Part shown: piece by piece, positions 1 to 6,739 of the stretch
Numbering within the stretch: the stretch's first letter is position 1
How the letters are laid out: each line of letters opens with the position of its first letter
Origin: Eggerthella sp. CAG:298
GTDB lineage: Bacteria; Actinomycetota; Coriobacteriia; Coriobacteriales; Eggerthellaceae
Direction of reading: 5' to 3'
DNA: 21,850 bases
Assembly: GCA_000435675.1 (NCBI GenBank)
Contig: FR895130.1
Coordinates: 12,186-34,035, forward strand
The notes under the pieces: generated by a model
Databases searched by the model: none
What the model was told of the DNA's origin: nothing
What the model saw: the letters and a program-made list of their open reading frames with translations, nothing else
Translations under genes and position numbers: made by a program

Positions 1-750
1 ATCTTGGTGAATGGCATCCCGCATCTTTCGCCAACGCTTTTCGAATGGAGCTACACCTCTGAAAATGTCTCGTTGATGCCGGCGCTCATAAGCACGCTCT
101 ATATGGCTTTGCTCGCGCTTCTGATCGCAGTGCCCATTGGGGTCTCATCGGCGATCTATCTGGTGGAATACGCAAAACCAGGAAGTCGGTTCGTGCGCGC
201 GGTGCGCGTTACTACCGAAACGCTGCAGGGTATTCCCTCCATCATCTACGGATTGTTCGGCATGCTGTTCTTCACCACGGTGCTCGGCTGGGGGCTTTCT
301 TTGCTCTCGGGCGCGTGCACGCTCGCCATCATGGTCCTGCCAGTGGTCATGCGTACCGCCGAAGAAGCGCTGATCGCGGTGCCTGCTTCCTATCGAGCGG
401 GTGGGTTTGCGCTGGGCGCGGGGTATCTCCGCACGATTTTTCGGTGCGTGCTGCCGAGCGCTCTTCCAGGAATCGTAGGCGGCGTTCTGCTGGCGCTTGG
501 GCGCTGCGTTGGTGAGGTAGCAGCCCTGCTCTTCACGGCGGGGACCATCGCGCAGATTCCCGATTTTGGTGGTCAGGGCATCTTCGCGCTCTTCGATTCC
601 TGTCGAACGCTAGCGGTCCACATGTATGTGCTCGCCTCCGAAGGGCTGCATATCGATGAGACCTACGCCACTGCTGTTGTGCTGCTGGTGCTGGTCACGC
701 TCTTGAACGTGATCGCCAATGTGGCAGAGAAGCGCTTGCGCGTGAAGTGA
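1..750 (+). CDS. pstA: Phosphate ABC transporter permease PstA (5'-partial)
   Basis: Inner-membrane permease subunit of the high-affinity phosphate importer PstSCAB. The reading frame is open to the left edge of the window and the first residues (ILVNGIPHLSP) match the middle of PstA N-termini, so the start codon and first membrane helix lie outside the window; the TTG at 4 is not the true start. Visible are several hydrophobic helices, the family block TTETLQGIPSIIYGLFGM and the cytoplasmic coupling region around EEALIAVPASYRAGGFALGAG, which contacts PstB. The C-terminus is complete and the TGA at 748-750 precedes pstB. PstC and PstS should lie upstream. Assignment is by family pattern recognition and is strong. 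Confidence 0.95.
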   Translation: MLVNGIPHLSPTLFEWSYTSENVSLMPALISTLYMALLALLIAVPIGVSSAIYLVEYAKPGSRFVRAVRVTTETLQGIPSIIYGLFGMLFFTTVLGWGLSLLSGACTLAIMVLPVVMRTAEEALIAVPASYRAGGFALGAGYLRTIFRCVLPSALPGIVGGVLLALGRCVGEVAALLFTAGTIAQIPDFGGQGIFALFDSCRTLAVHMYVLASEGLHIDETYATAVVLLVLVTLLNVIANVAEKRLRVK

Positions 751-818
751 TAGCTAAAGAGCGAAACGGCTGCCTTTGCTGCTGCTGTTTCGCTGAGTCG
801 TATGAAAGAGAGAAACGT

Positions 819-1688
819 ATGAACCTATCGATCGATCGAGCATCCTCTGAACAGCGTTCGGAGTTCGCTTGCGAAAATGCCTTCCAGCAGCCGTTGGGTG
901 ATCGTGAGCGAGCGCCTGAACGATATGAGGTAGATGAGCAGGTCAAGATGGAAGTTCGTGATCTGGATCTTCATTATGGCGATTTCCATGCGCTCAAGAA
1001 TGTCTCGCTCAGCTTTCCAAAGAACCAGGTGACCGCACTCATCGGTCCCTCGGGTTGCGGCAAGTCGACGCTCCTGAAGACGCTCAATCGTATGAACGAT
1101 CTTGTTGAAGGGTGCCGCATCGATGGATTGGTGGCGCTTGACGAGCAAGATGCCTATCGGGATATCGCAGTAACGGACCTGAGGCGTCGAGTGGGCATGG
1201 TCTTCCAGCAGCCGAATCCTTTTCCCATGAGCATCTATGACAACATCGCGTTCGGACCGCGCACGCATGGCATCAAGCGGCGCGATGAACTTGACGAGAT
1301 CGTCGAGCAGTCGTTGCGCGATGCGGCGCTGTGGGAAGAGGTGAAGGATCGTCTCAAGAAGAGTGCGCTTGGTCTTTCGGGAGGTCAACAACAGCGTTTG
1401 TGCATCGCTCGCGCGCTTGCGGTACGTCCCGAGGTGCTCTTGATGGATGAGTCCACCAGTGCGCTCGACCCTATTTCCACTGCGAAGATCGAAGAGTTGG
1501 TCGACACCTTGAAGGAACGCTACACCGTGGTCATGGTGACGCACAACATGCTGCAGGCGCTGCGCGTTTCGGATAAGACGGCATTCTTCTTGTTGGGTGA
1601 GATGGTGGAAGTGGGGGATACCCAGATGATCTTCACCGAACCGCACGATCAGCGTACTGCTGATTACGTGGCGGGGCGCTTTGGTTAA
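819..1688 (+). CDS. pstB: Phosphate ABC transporter ATP-binding protein PstB
   Basis: ATPase subunit that energises phosphate import through PstA/PstC at the cytoplasmic membrane face. With the ATG at 819 (AAAGAGAG upstream) it is 289 residues; a GTG at 747 overlapping the pstA stop is possible but would add a Cys-rich stretch unlike the family. Walker A GPSGCGKST is at about 76-84, Q-loop Q130, signature LSGGQ 186-190, Walker B VLLMDE 206-211 with catalytic E211, and the switch His 242. Two oddities: about 43 polar residues precede the usual PstB beginning (MEVRDLDLHYG, residue 44), and the Walker B is followed by Ser212 where the family normally has Pro. Same operon as pstA. No phoU follows directly. 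Confidence 0.95.
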   Translation: MNLSIDRASSEQRSEFACENAFQQPLGDRERAPERYEVDEQVKMEVRDLDLHYGDFHALKNVSLSFPKNQVTALIGPSGCGKSTLLKTLNRMNDLVEGCRIDGLVALDEQDAYRDIAVTDLRRRVGMVFQQPNPFPMSIYDNIAFGPRTHGIKRRDELDEIVEQSLRDAALWEEVKDRLKKSALGLSGGQQQRLCIARALAVRPEVLLMDESTSALDPISTAKIEELVDTLKERYTVVMVTHNMLQALRVSDKTAFFLLGEMVEVGDTQMIFTEPHDQRTADYVAGRFG

Positions 1689-1769
1689 CGCGAGATCATG
1701 CTAGCTCCTGGCCAGGAGGCATGAAGCCGGCAGCGTTACGAGCAGGGAACAAGATGGGGTAGAGAAAGC

Positions 1770-1797
1770 TTTACAAAAACTTGACACGCCTCTTGGG
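1770..1797 (+). promoter_or_regulatory. Candidate PHO box upstream of the PhoB-like regulator
   Basis: TTTACA (1770-1775) and TTGACA (1781-1786) are direct repeats spaced exactly 11 bp apart (5-nt gap), followed by a weaker CTTGGG at 1792. An 11-bp direct-repeat pitch with TTnACA half-sites is the known layout of PhoB/PhoP binding sites. The position, upstream of the -10 of the PhoB-like gene, suggests autoregulation. Binding is inferred only. Confidence 0.5.
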
Positions 1798-1818
1798 TGC
1801 GCACTCACGCTCCGATGC

Positions 1819-1832
1819 TAGAATCAAGGGCA
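1819..1832 (+). promoter_or_regulatory. -10 element with leaderless start for the PhoB-like gene
   Basis: TAGAAT at 1819-1824 lies 7 nt before the ATG at 1832, the spacing expected when transcription begins at or next to the start codon. No well-spaced ribosome site exists (AAGGG ends only 1 nt before the ATG). Leaderless mRNAs with this arrangement are common in Actinobacteria. There is no good -35, as expected for a promoter activated by PhoB-type proteins. Confidence 0.55.
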
Positions 1833-2524
1833 TGATCTACTATGTTGAAGATGATGCCAATATTCGTGATCTGGCCGTCTATACGCTTTCGCAAGCGGGC
1901 TTCGAAACACGCGGCTTTCCTGATGCGGAACCCTTTTTCGCTGCCTGCGAACAGCAACTCCCCGATGTGATCCTGCTCGATATCATGTTGCCGGGTATAG
2001 ACGGGCTCGAGATACTGCGTCGCTTGCGCAGCCACGAGGCAACCCAGCACCTTCCCATCATGATGCTCACCGCAAAAGGGTCCGAGATCGATAAGGTGCA
2101 AGGGCTCGAGTTAGGTGCTGATGATTATTTGGCAAAGCCGTTCGGCATGATGGAGCTGGTAGCTCGTGTTCGCGCTCTGTATCGTCGCGCGCAGGCGCCA
2201 ACGGCGGCAACGAAGACCCCGAACGAGCTTCATTGCAACGGCATCGACCTTGATATGGACGCGCATACGTGCACGGTGCAAGGGGAACCCGTGAAGCTCA
2301 CGGTAAAGGAATTCGATCTTCTTCGGATGCTGATCGCGCATGTGGGGCATGCCTTGAGTCGCGCGCAGCTCTTCGAGACGGTATGGGGTGAATCTTTCGT
2401 AGGGCATTCCCGAACGGTCGATGTGCATGTTCAGACCTTGCGTCAAAAGCTCGACCGAGCATGCTTAGGTGTTGGTAAGAACATCGAGACCGTGCACGGC
2501 ATCGGTTACCGCATGCGTGCATGA
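1832..2524 (+). CDS. PhoB/PhoP-like response regulator (OmpR family)
   Basis: DNA-binding response regulator of 230 residues, probably controlling phosphate-starvation genes together with the kinase that follows. The receiver domain (1-118) has acidic pocket E6-D7-D8, phosphoacceptor D50 in LLDIMLPG, T80 and K102; a winged-helix Trans_reg_C domain follows (about 130-228, ending HGIGYRMR). The start at ATG 1832 gives the canonical beginning MIYYVEDDAN; an upstream TTG at 1781 would start inside the PHO-box-like repeat. It lies 143 bp after pstB and 48 bp before the kinase gene. Phosphate function is inferred from the pst neighbours; the fold and family are certain. Confidence 0.92.
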   Translation: MIYYVEDDANIRDLAVYTLSQAGFETRGFPDAEPFFAACEQQLPDVILLDIMLPGIDGLEILRRLRSHEATQHLPIMMLTAKGSEIDKVQGLELGADDYLAKPFGMMELVARVRALYRRAQAPTAATKTPNELHCNGIDLDMDAHTCTVQGEPVKLTVKEFDLLRMLIAHVGHALSRAQLFETVWGESFVGHSRTVDVHVQTLRQKLDRACLGVGKNIETVHGIGYRMRA

Positions 2525-2572
2525 TGCATCGAGCGAGATGCTGTTCAAGAACGATCGCGCGAAGGAAACTCC

Positions 2573-4099
2573 GTGCATGGCATTAGGCAGGGTAAAGGGG
2601 TCAAGAGTGTGATCGGTGTTCAGGGTACGCATAAGAAAAGGCTTTCGACCACGATCTTCGTGACCGTGCTCTCTTTCTCTATCTTGGTAGTGGCCGTGGT
2701 CGCACTTGCGATGGGTGTGCTCATCCACGCTTCCTATGAGAAGGACGCGGAAGACAAGATCCTTGGTGCTGCGCGCGAGACCGCGAGCCAGCTTGATAGC
2801 ATGAGCACTCTTGAGCAGGTAGTCGTCTTGCGCGATCAACTGGGCAAGACCGTCCGTTATACGCTCATCTCGCCATCGGGCGATGTCCTCTACGATAGCA
2901 CTGCGCCCGATCAGAACAGCGCATCTTCGATCGGGAACCACGCCGATCGTCCTGAGGTGCAGAGCGCTCTTGTAACTGGCGCAGGCATGGTTACGCGCTA
3001 TTCTGAAACGCTCAAGAACGATACGATCTATGCGGCGGTGCGCCTTGATTCGGGCGATGTGTTGCGCTTGAGCGAGACGCGAGAATCGTTATTTTCATTC
3101 ATGCATTCTCTGATCATTCCGCTCGTGATCATCTTGATCGTGGTCGTTATCATGGTGGTGTTCTTCTCACGGTTGCTGACGCGCCGCATCATGGCACCCC
3201 TCAACGGGTTCGATGCCGATGAAGGACTGGGGCATACGAGCTATCTTGAGATGGACCCTCTGCTCGGTCGCATCGAACAACAGCAGCAACAGCTTCGTGA
3301 GCAAAATCGCGAATTGATGCGTGCAGAGGATATGCGCCGTGCGTTCTCGGCAAATGTTTCGCATGAGATGAAGACTCCTTTGCAGGTGATAGCGGGGTAT
3401 TCCGAGCTCCTTTCGACCGGAATGGTGCCCGCTGAGGACACGGTCAAATTCGCGGGCATCATCCATGAGGAGTCGCAGCATATGTACGCTCTGATCGATG
3501 ATGTGCTTGCCTTGTCGCGATTGGACGAGCCCGTTTCTCCTGATGGGCTTTCAGATAGCATCGATCTGCGTGCTCTGGCTGAAAACGTGGCTGAACGCCT
3601 GCGTCCGCTTGCTGAGAAGTATGAGGTCTCATTGCGCGTGGATGGGCAGCACGTTCTCATCGATGGCAATGAGCCGTTGATGGAGCAGGTCATGACCAAT
3701 CTGGTGAGCAATGCCATTCGCTACAATAGGCCTGGTGGTGAAGTGGTGGTCGTGGTCGATACCGAACGTGCGCCTGATGTTCTTGAGCGGTGCGACAAGG
3801 AAGCAGGTGTAGACGAGATGCGTTTCGGTCCGCGTTCGCATGGTGCCCATCCGATCGACTTCATGCAGGCAATCGTGCGGATCATGGATACGGGCGTTGG
3901 CATTTCTCCTGACGAACAGCAGAAGATCTTCGAACGTTTCTACCGAGTTGATAAGAGTCGCTCCAAAGAAACGGGCGGTACCGGTTTGGGGCTTGCGATC
4001 GTGAAGCACGCGGTCGAGCATCACAATGGCAGCATCGAGGTTGAGAGCGAGCTGGGAAAAGGGTCGGTCTTCTCTGTCCGATTCCCCCTGAAACGCTAA
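2573..4099 (+). CDS. PhoR-like sensor histidine kinase
   Basis: Membrane histidine kinase of 508 residues, presumed partner of the preceding response regulator. GTG start at 2573 with GAAGGAAA just upstream. Transmembrane helix 1 is at about 26-50, an extracytoplasmic sensor segment at 51-175, helix 2 at about 178-198, then a Gln-rich linker (236-241). The HisKA domain has H264 in SHEMKTP; the ATPase domain has N-box N376/N380, G1 DTGVG 439-443 and G2 GTGLGL 469-474. Between the N-box and G1 there are roughly 30 extra residues (about 398-432) compared with ordinary kinases. No PAS domain was recognised. Its 3' end converges on a tRNA gene. Confidence 0.92.
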   Translation: MHGIRQGKGVKSVIGVQGTHKKRLSTTIFVTVLSFSILVVAVVALAMGVLIHASYEKDAEDKILGAARETASQLDSMSTLEQVVVLRDQLGKTVRYTLISPSGDVLYDSTAPDQNSASSIGNHADRPEVQSALVTGAGMVTRYSETLKNDTIYAAVRLDSGDVLRLSETRESLFSFMHSLIIPLVIILIVVVIMVVFFSRLLTRRIMAPLNGFDADEGLGHTSYLEMDPLLGRIEQQQQQLREQNRELMRAEDMRRAFSANVSHEMKTPLQVIAGYSELLSTGMVPAEDTVKFAGIIHEESQHMYALIDDVLALSRLDEPVSPDGLSDSIDLRALAENVAERLRPLAEKYEVSLRVDGQHVLIDGNEPLMEQVMTNLVSNAIRYNRPGGEVVVVVDTERAPDVLERCDKEAGVDEMRFGPRSHGAHPIDFMQAIVRIMDTGVGISPDEQQKIFERFYRVDKSRSKETGGTGLGLAIVKHAVEHHNGSIEVESELGKGSVFSVRFPLKR

Positions 4100-4105
4100 G
4101 CCTGA

Positions 4106-4144
4106 GAAAAAGAAAAGGTCAGCACCAAAAACTGATGCTGACCT
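4106..4144 (-). terminator. Rho-independent terminator of tRNA-Val
   Basis: A 9-bp perfect stem (AGGTCAGCA 4116-4124 with TGCTGACCT 4136-4144). On the minus strand it is followed by a T-rich tract (complement of 4107-4115), placing it 9 nt beyond the tRNA 3' end. On the plus strand no T-tract follows, so it serves mainly the tRNA. Confidence 0.8.
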
Positions 4145-4152
4145 GGTATACA

Positions 4153-4227
4153 TGGTGGACGCTACTGGGTTTGAACCAGCGACCCCCGCCGTGTGAAGGC
4201 GATGCTCTCCCGCTGAGCTAAGCGTCC
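4153..4227 (-). tRNA. tRNA-Val (anticodon CAC)
   Basis: Complete cloverleaf on the minus strand: acceptor GGACGCT paired with AGCGTCC, D-arm GCTC/GAGC, anticodon stem TCGCC/GGCGG with loop TTCACAC (anticodon CAC, reading GTG), T-arm with TTCAAAC loop, discriminator A and an encoded CCA. Total 75 nt. It has its own promoter and terminator. Confidence 0.95.
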
Positions 4228-4239
4228 GTGTGAGTTCTT

Positions 4240-4267
4240 ATTCTAGCATGCTAATAGGATTCTTCAA
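4240..4267 (-). promoter_or_regulatory. Promoter of tRNA-Val
   Basis: On the minus strand TTGAAG (4262-4267), 16-bp spacer, TAGAAT (4240-4245), with the tRNA 5' end 12 nt beyond. The -35 and most of the spacer lie within the last codons of the thioesterase gene. Confidence 0.7.
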
Positions 4268-4748
4268 GAAATTTCGGTGGAAGCTTGTGCGTAGGATCGA
4301 GCGCGTCGATCGCAGCGCTAATGGGCTGCAAGCTGGGTGCAACGAATACCTTCGACGTGGAAAGCCCTAGCAAGCGTCCCTTCTCATCGGTCATCTCGGC
4401 TTCACAGATGCAGATTGAGCTCCCGCGTTTCACCACACGTCCTTCGCAGTGGACATGCATGCCTTCTTGCACGGCGCGTGTGAGGTTCGCATTCTGGTCG
4501 AGCGTGATGAAGCCAGCGTTCTCGGGCATTTCTGCATAGAGCGCCCAATAGGCTGCGGTGTCCATGATGGACTCGTAGACACCGCCATGCATGCCGCCGA
4601 AGCAGTTCATGTGCTTGCGTTCGATATCGGCTTCAACGATGCAACGTCCTTCCTCAAGTGAGAGGATGTCGATGTTCAAAAGTCGGAAATAAGGACCTTG
4701 ATTGATGAGTTTGAGCACTTCTTCAATGTGTTCAGGATTGAGTTTCAT
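4251..4748 (-). CDS. PaaI-like hotdog-fold acyl-CoA thioesterase
   Basis: Small cytoplasmic hotdog thioesterase (165 residues), likely hydrolysing acyl- or aryl-CoA esters; the substrate cannot be read from sequence. The PaaI-type motif is visible: N48, G51-G52, H54-G55-G56 and D63 in MNCFGGMHGGVYESIMD, with a following strand NANLTRAV and a HCEGRVVKRG strand. Start chosen at ATG 4748 because AGAGG sits 6 nt upstream; an in-frame ATG further upstream (4775) would put this ribosome site inside the gene. A perfect TATAAT (4787-4792, minus) lies about 40 nt upstream. Monocistronic; its 3' end carries the tRNA-Val promoter. Confidence 0.85.
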   Translation of the reverse strand: MKLNPEHIEEVLKLINQGPYFRLLNIDILSLEEGRCIVEADIERKHMNCFGGMHGGVYESIMDTAAYWALYAEMPENAGFITLDQNANLTRAVQEGMHVHCEGRVVKRGSSICICEAEMTDEKGRLLGLSTSKVFVAPSLQPISAAIDALDPTHKLPPKFLEESY

Positions 4749-4786
4749 GAATACCTCTTCTGTAAAAGATCGCATCTCTGGGCATC

Positions 4787-4792
4787 ATTATA
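4787..4792 (-). promoter_or_regulatory. Candidate -10 of the thioesterase gene
   Basis: Perfect TATAAT on the minus strand 38 nt upstream of the start codon. No convincing -35 at 16-18 bp, so support is moderate. Confidence 0.4.
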
Positions 4793-5030
4793 AAGGAGCT
4801 GCATGGTTCAGCGCTGTTCACGAACGATGAAGATTCCTTTGGGCGATGGCCAGATCGCGTTCGTCGCAGCAAAGGAAGTGTTCATCTTGTTAACGGTTTT
4901 TGAACTATTGGGTGATTTAGGGGCATCGTGATCGAATCTTTGCGCTGGCTGGACTATCCTAGTAACGTAAAAACCCAGATGAACAAAAATAGAAAGTAAA
5001 AGAGCTCGTAGGCGATGCTCGCGAAAAACC

Positions 5031-5954
5031 ATGACGAACGATCACAACAAGCTTAACGTGAATATCAACGATGTTGCGCTCATCTTCGAGGGCGGCGGCA
5101 TGCGCGCGAGCTATACTGCTGGCGCAGTGGTCACGCTGCTCGAAAACGATCTCAACTTCGGTGATGTCTATGGCATTTCAGCGGGTTCGAGCCATACTGT
5201 CAATTACGTCTCGCGCGATACGGTACGCACAAAGATGTCCTTCGTCGATCTGGTGGACGACCCTGAATTCGGAGGCTTGAAAACGTTCGTTCAGGGCAAA
5301 GGTTTCTTCAATGCGCATCATCTTTACGAAGGAGTTGCAGAAGACCCTGACAAATACGATTCGCGTTTCCACTTCGATTGGGATACCTTTTGTGCGAACC
5401 CTGCGAACGTTCACATTGAAGCGCTCGAGCGTGATACTGGCGAGACGGTCCTTTGGACCAAGAGCGACATGCAAAGCGCACATGAGATGATGCTGCGCGT
5501 TCGTGCAAGCTCTACCATGCCTATCTTCATGCCGCCTACGGTGGTCGAAGGGCATACCTATATGGATGGCGGTATCGGGTCGAGCTGGGGCATTCCGCTC
5601 GAAGCGGCGAAGCGCGATGGGTATGAACGCTTCTTCATCGTGCGAACGCAGGAGAAGGGGTATCGTAAATCTCCTATTGGGGGAGCGGGGCAGTTGCTGT
5701 TCAGAAGCGCATTCCGTAAGTACCCAGCTGTTTGGCAGAAGACGATCGAGCGTCCGCAGCGCTACAACGAACTTTGCGAAGAGATCGAACGTCTTGAAAG
5801 ATCGGGAGCTGCATACGTTTTCTATCCCGACCAGATGACGCTCAGCAACCGCACGACCGATCTCGACCAGCTGCAAGCCGCTTATGATGCAGGTTATGCG
5901 CAGGCACAGCGCGAACTCGATGCTTGGCAGAAGTGGTTATCATGGCGGCCTTAA
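5031..5954 (+). CDS. Patatin-like phospholipase family protein
   Basis: Patatin/RssA-YjjU-type serine hydrolase of 307 residues, probably acting on phospholipids or other acyl esters in the cytoplasm. Oxyanion-hole block EGGGMRASYTAGA at 20-32, nucleophile elbow G-I-S-A-G with S50 at 48-52, and the dyad Asp in DGG (D179). No signal peptide or membrane helix. ATG start at 5031 fits the family N-terminus (NDVALIFEGGGMR), although no good ribosome site is visible. The last 13 nt overlap the start of the next gene, so the two are likely co-translated. The family is clear; the substrate is unknown. Confidence 0.9.
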   Translation: MTNDHNKLNVNINDVALIFEGGGMRASYTAGAVVTLLENDLNFGDVYGISAGSSHTVNYVSRDTVRTKMSFVDLVDDPEFGGLKTFVQGKGFFNAHHLYEGVAEDPDKYDSRFHFDWDTFCANPANVHIEALERDTGETVLWTKSDMQSAHEMMLRVRASSTMPIFMPPTVVEGHTYMDGGIGSSWGIPLEAAKRDGYERFFIVRTQEKGYRKSPIGGAGQLLFRSAFRKYPAVWQKTIERPQRYNELCEEIERLERSGAAYVFYPDQMTLSNRTTDLDQLQAAYDAGYAQAQRELDAWQKWLSWRP

Positions 5955-6625
5955 GTTCTTTTAAGCTTCATGAAGCCGATGAGTTTCGCTATTTCACGCC
6001 AAAGACGTGGTTCTTCTGGCGCGGCGTGATCATCAACTTCTGTGTCTTTTGCCTGGTGGGCCACTGGCTCGAGATTCCCTATTGCATGTTCATGGACTGG
6101 GCTTTTCATGTGGTGGCCGATGATTACGATGTGTGGACCGATCCGCTCTGGGTTCCTTATTGGGTATACGGGCTTGGGACCGTCTTCATCACGCTCACGC
6201 TATTGCCACTGAAGATCCATATACTCGAACAGCGAAAGACCATGTGGGGTGCTGTGCTCCAGTTCTTCGTGATCGCAGTGGTCATCTGCGCTCTGCTCGA
6301 GCTCGTGATCGGGCTTTTGATCAACCAGCCCGATGCAACGGGACATTATCCCTTCTGGGATAATTCGGCGCTACCCTTGAATATCTTCGGGCAAGCGTGG
6401 CTTGTGAACGATATCATCCTCGGGATCATCGCGGCTCTGTACGTGTTCGTTATCTTCCCCTTCACTCAGCGCGCGCTTTCGCTGCTTAAGCCGAGCACGT
6501 GCGACCTTATCTTCCTCTTCGTCCTCATCTTCTTCGGAGCGGTGTGCGTATTCTCTTATGCTGTGCCGCACTTCCCTATGCTCTACGATGCCCTGATGAG
6601 CCTCAATTTCCCCTGGCAGTCCTGA
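5942..6625 (+). CDS. Polytopic membrane protein, likely ABC_trans_CmpB (PF06541) family
   Basis: Integral membrane protein of 227 residues with about five helices (roughly 26-46, 79-97, 108-131, 150-175, 186-210). The segment FWDNSALPLNIFGQ resembles the W-D-x-S-x-x-P-x-N-I-x-G block of the family called putative ABC transporter type IV; function in that family is not established. ATG at 5942 is preferred over a TTG at 5924; it overlaps the patatin gene by 13 nt, and AGAAGTGG upstream may act as ribosome site. Coupling with a lipid hydrolase suggests an envelope role, but this is inference. Confidence 0.7.
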   Translation: MAALSSFKLHEADEFRYFTPKTWFFWRGVIINFCVFCLVGHWLEIPYCMFMDWAFHVVADDYDVWTDPLWVPYWVYGLGTVFITLTLLPLKIHILEQRKTMWGAVLQFFVIAVVICALLELVIGLLINQPDATGHYPFWDNSALPLNIFGQAWLVNDIILGIIAALYVFVIFPFTQRALSLLKPSTCDLIFLFVLIFFGAVCVFSYAVPHFPMLYDALMSLNFPWQS

Positions 6626-6639
6626 TCGAGTTGTGCGCT

Positions 6640-6725
6640 GTGCTATTGCCCTTGCGCGATCAGGTTGCTCGCATGAAAGGTCGTGCTGTTGCCCTTGTGT
6701 GATCAGGGCGATCGCGTGAAAGGCT
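6640..6725. repeat. 43-bp imperfect tandem duplication
   Basis: Two adjacent 43-bp units, 6640-6682 and 6683-6725, agree at about 34 of 43 positions; shared cores include TTGCCCTTG, GATCAGG and TGAAAGG. They lie in the 114-bp gap between convergent genes. In addition CCTGATCG (6621-6628) and CGATCAGG (6657-6664) form an 8-bp inverted repeat. No clear T-tract terminator is seen. Confidence 0.75.
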
Positions 6726-6739
6726 GCGCTCGTTAGGGG

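Noticed and set aside
1721..1762. 13-codon frame after AGGAGG between pstB and the response regulator
   Set aside because: Only one nucleotide separates AGGAGG from the ATG, and the AGGAGG belongs to a 14-bp palindrome (1705-1718). Too little support for a gene.
4808..5032. 74-codon frame on the minus strand upstream of the patatin-like gene
   Set aside because: No ribosome site, protein-like composition or family resemblance; it covers the promoter region of the divergent gene.
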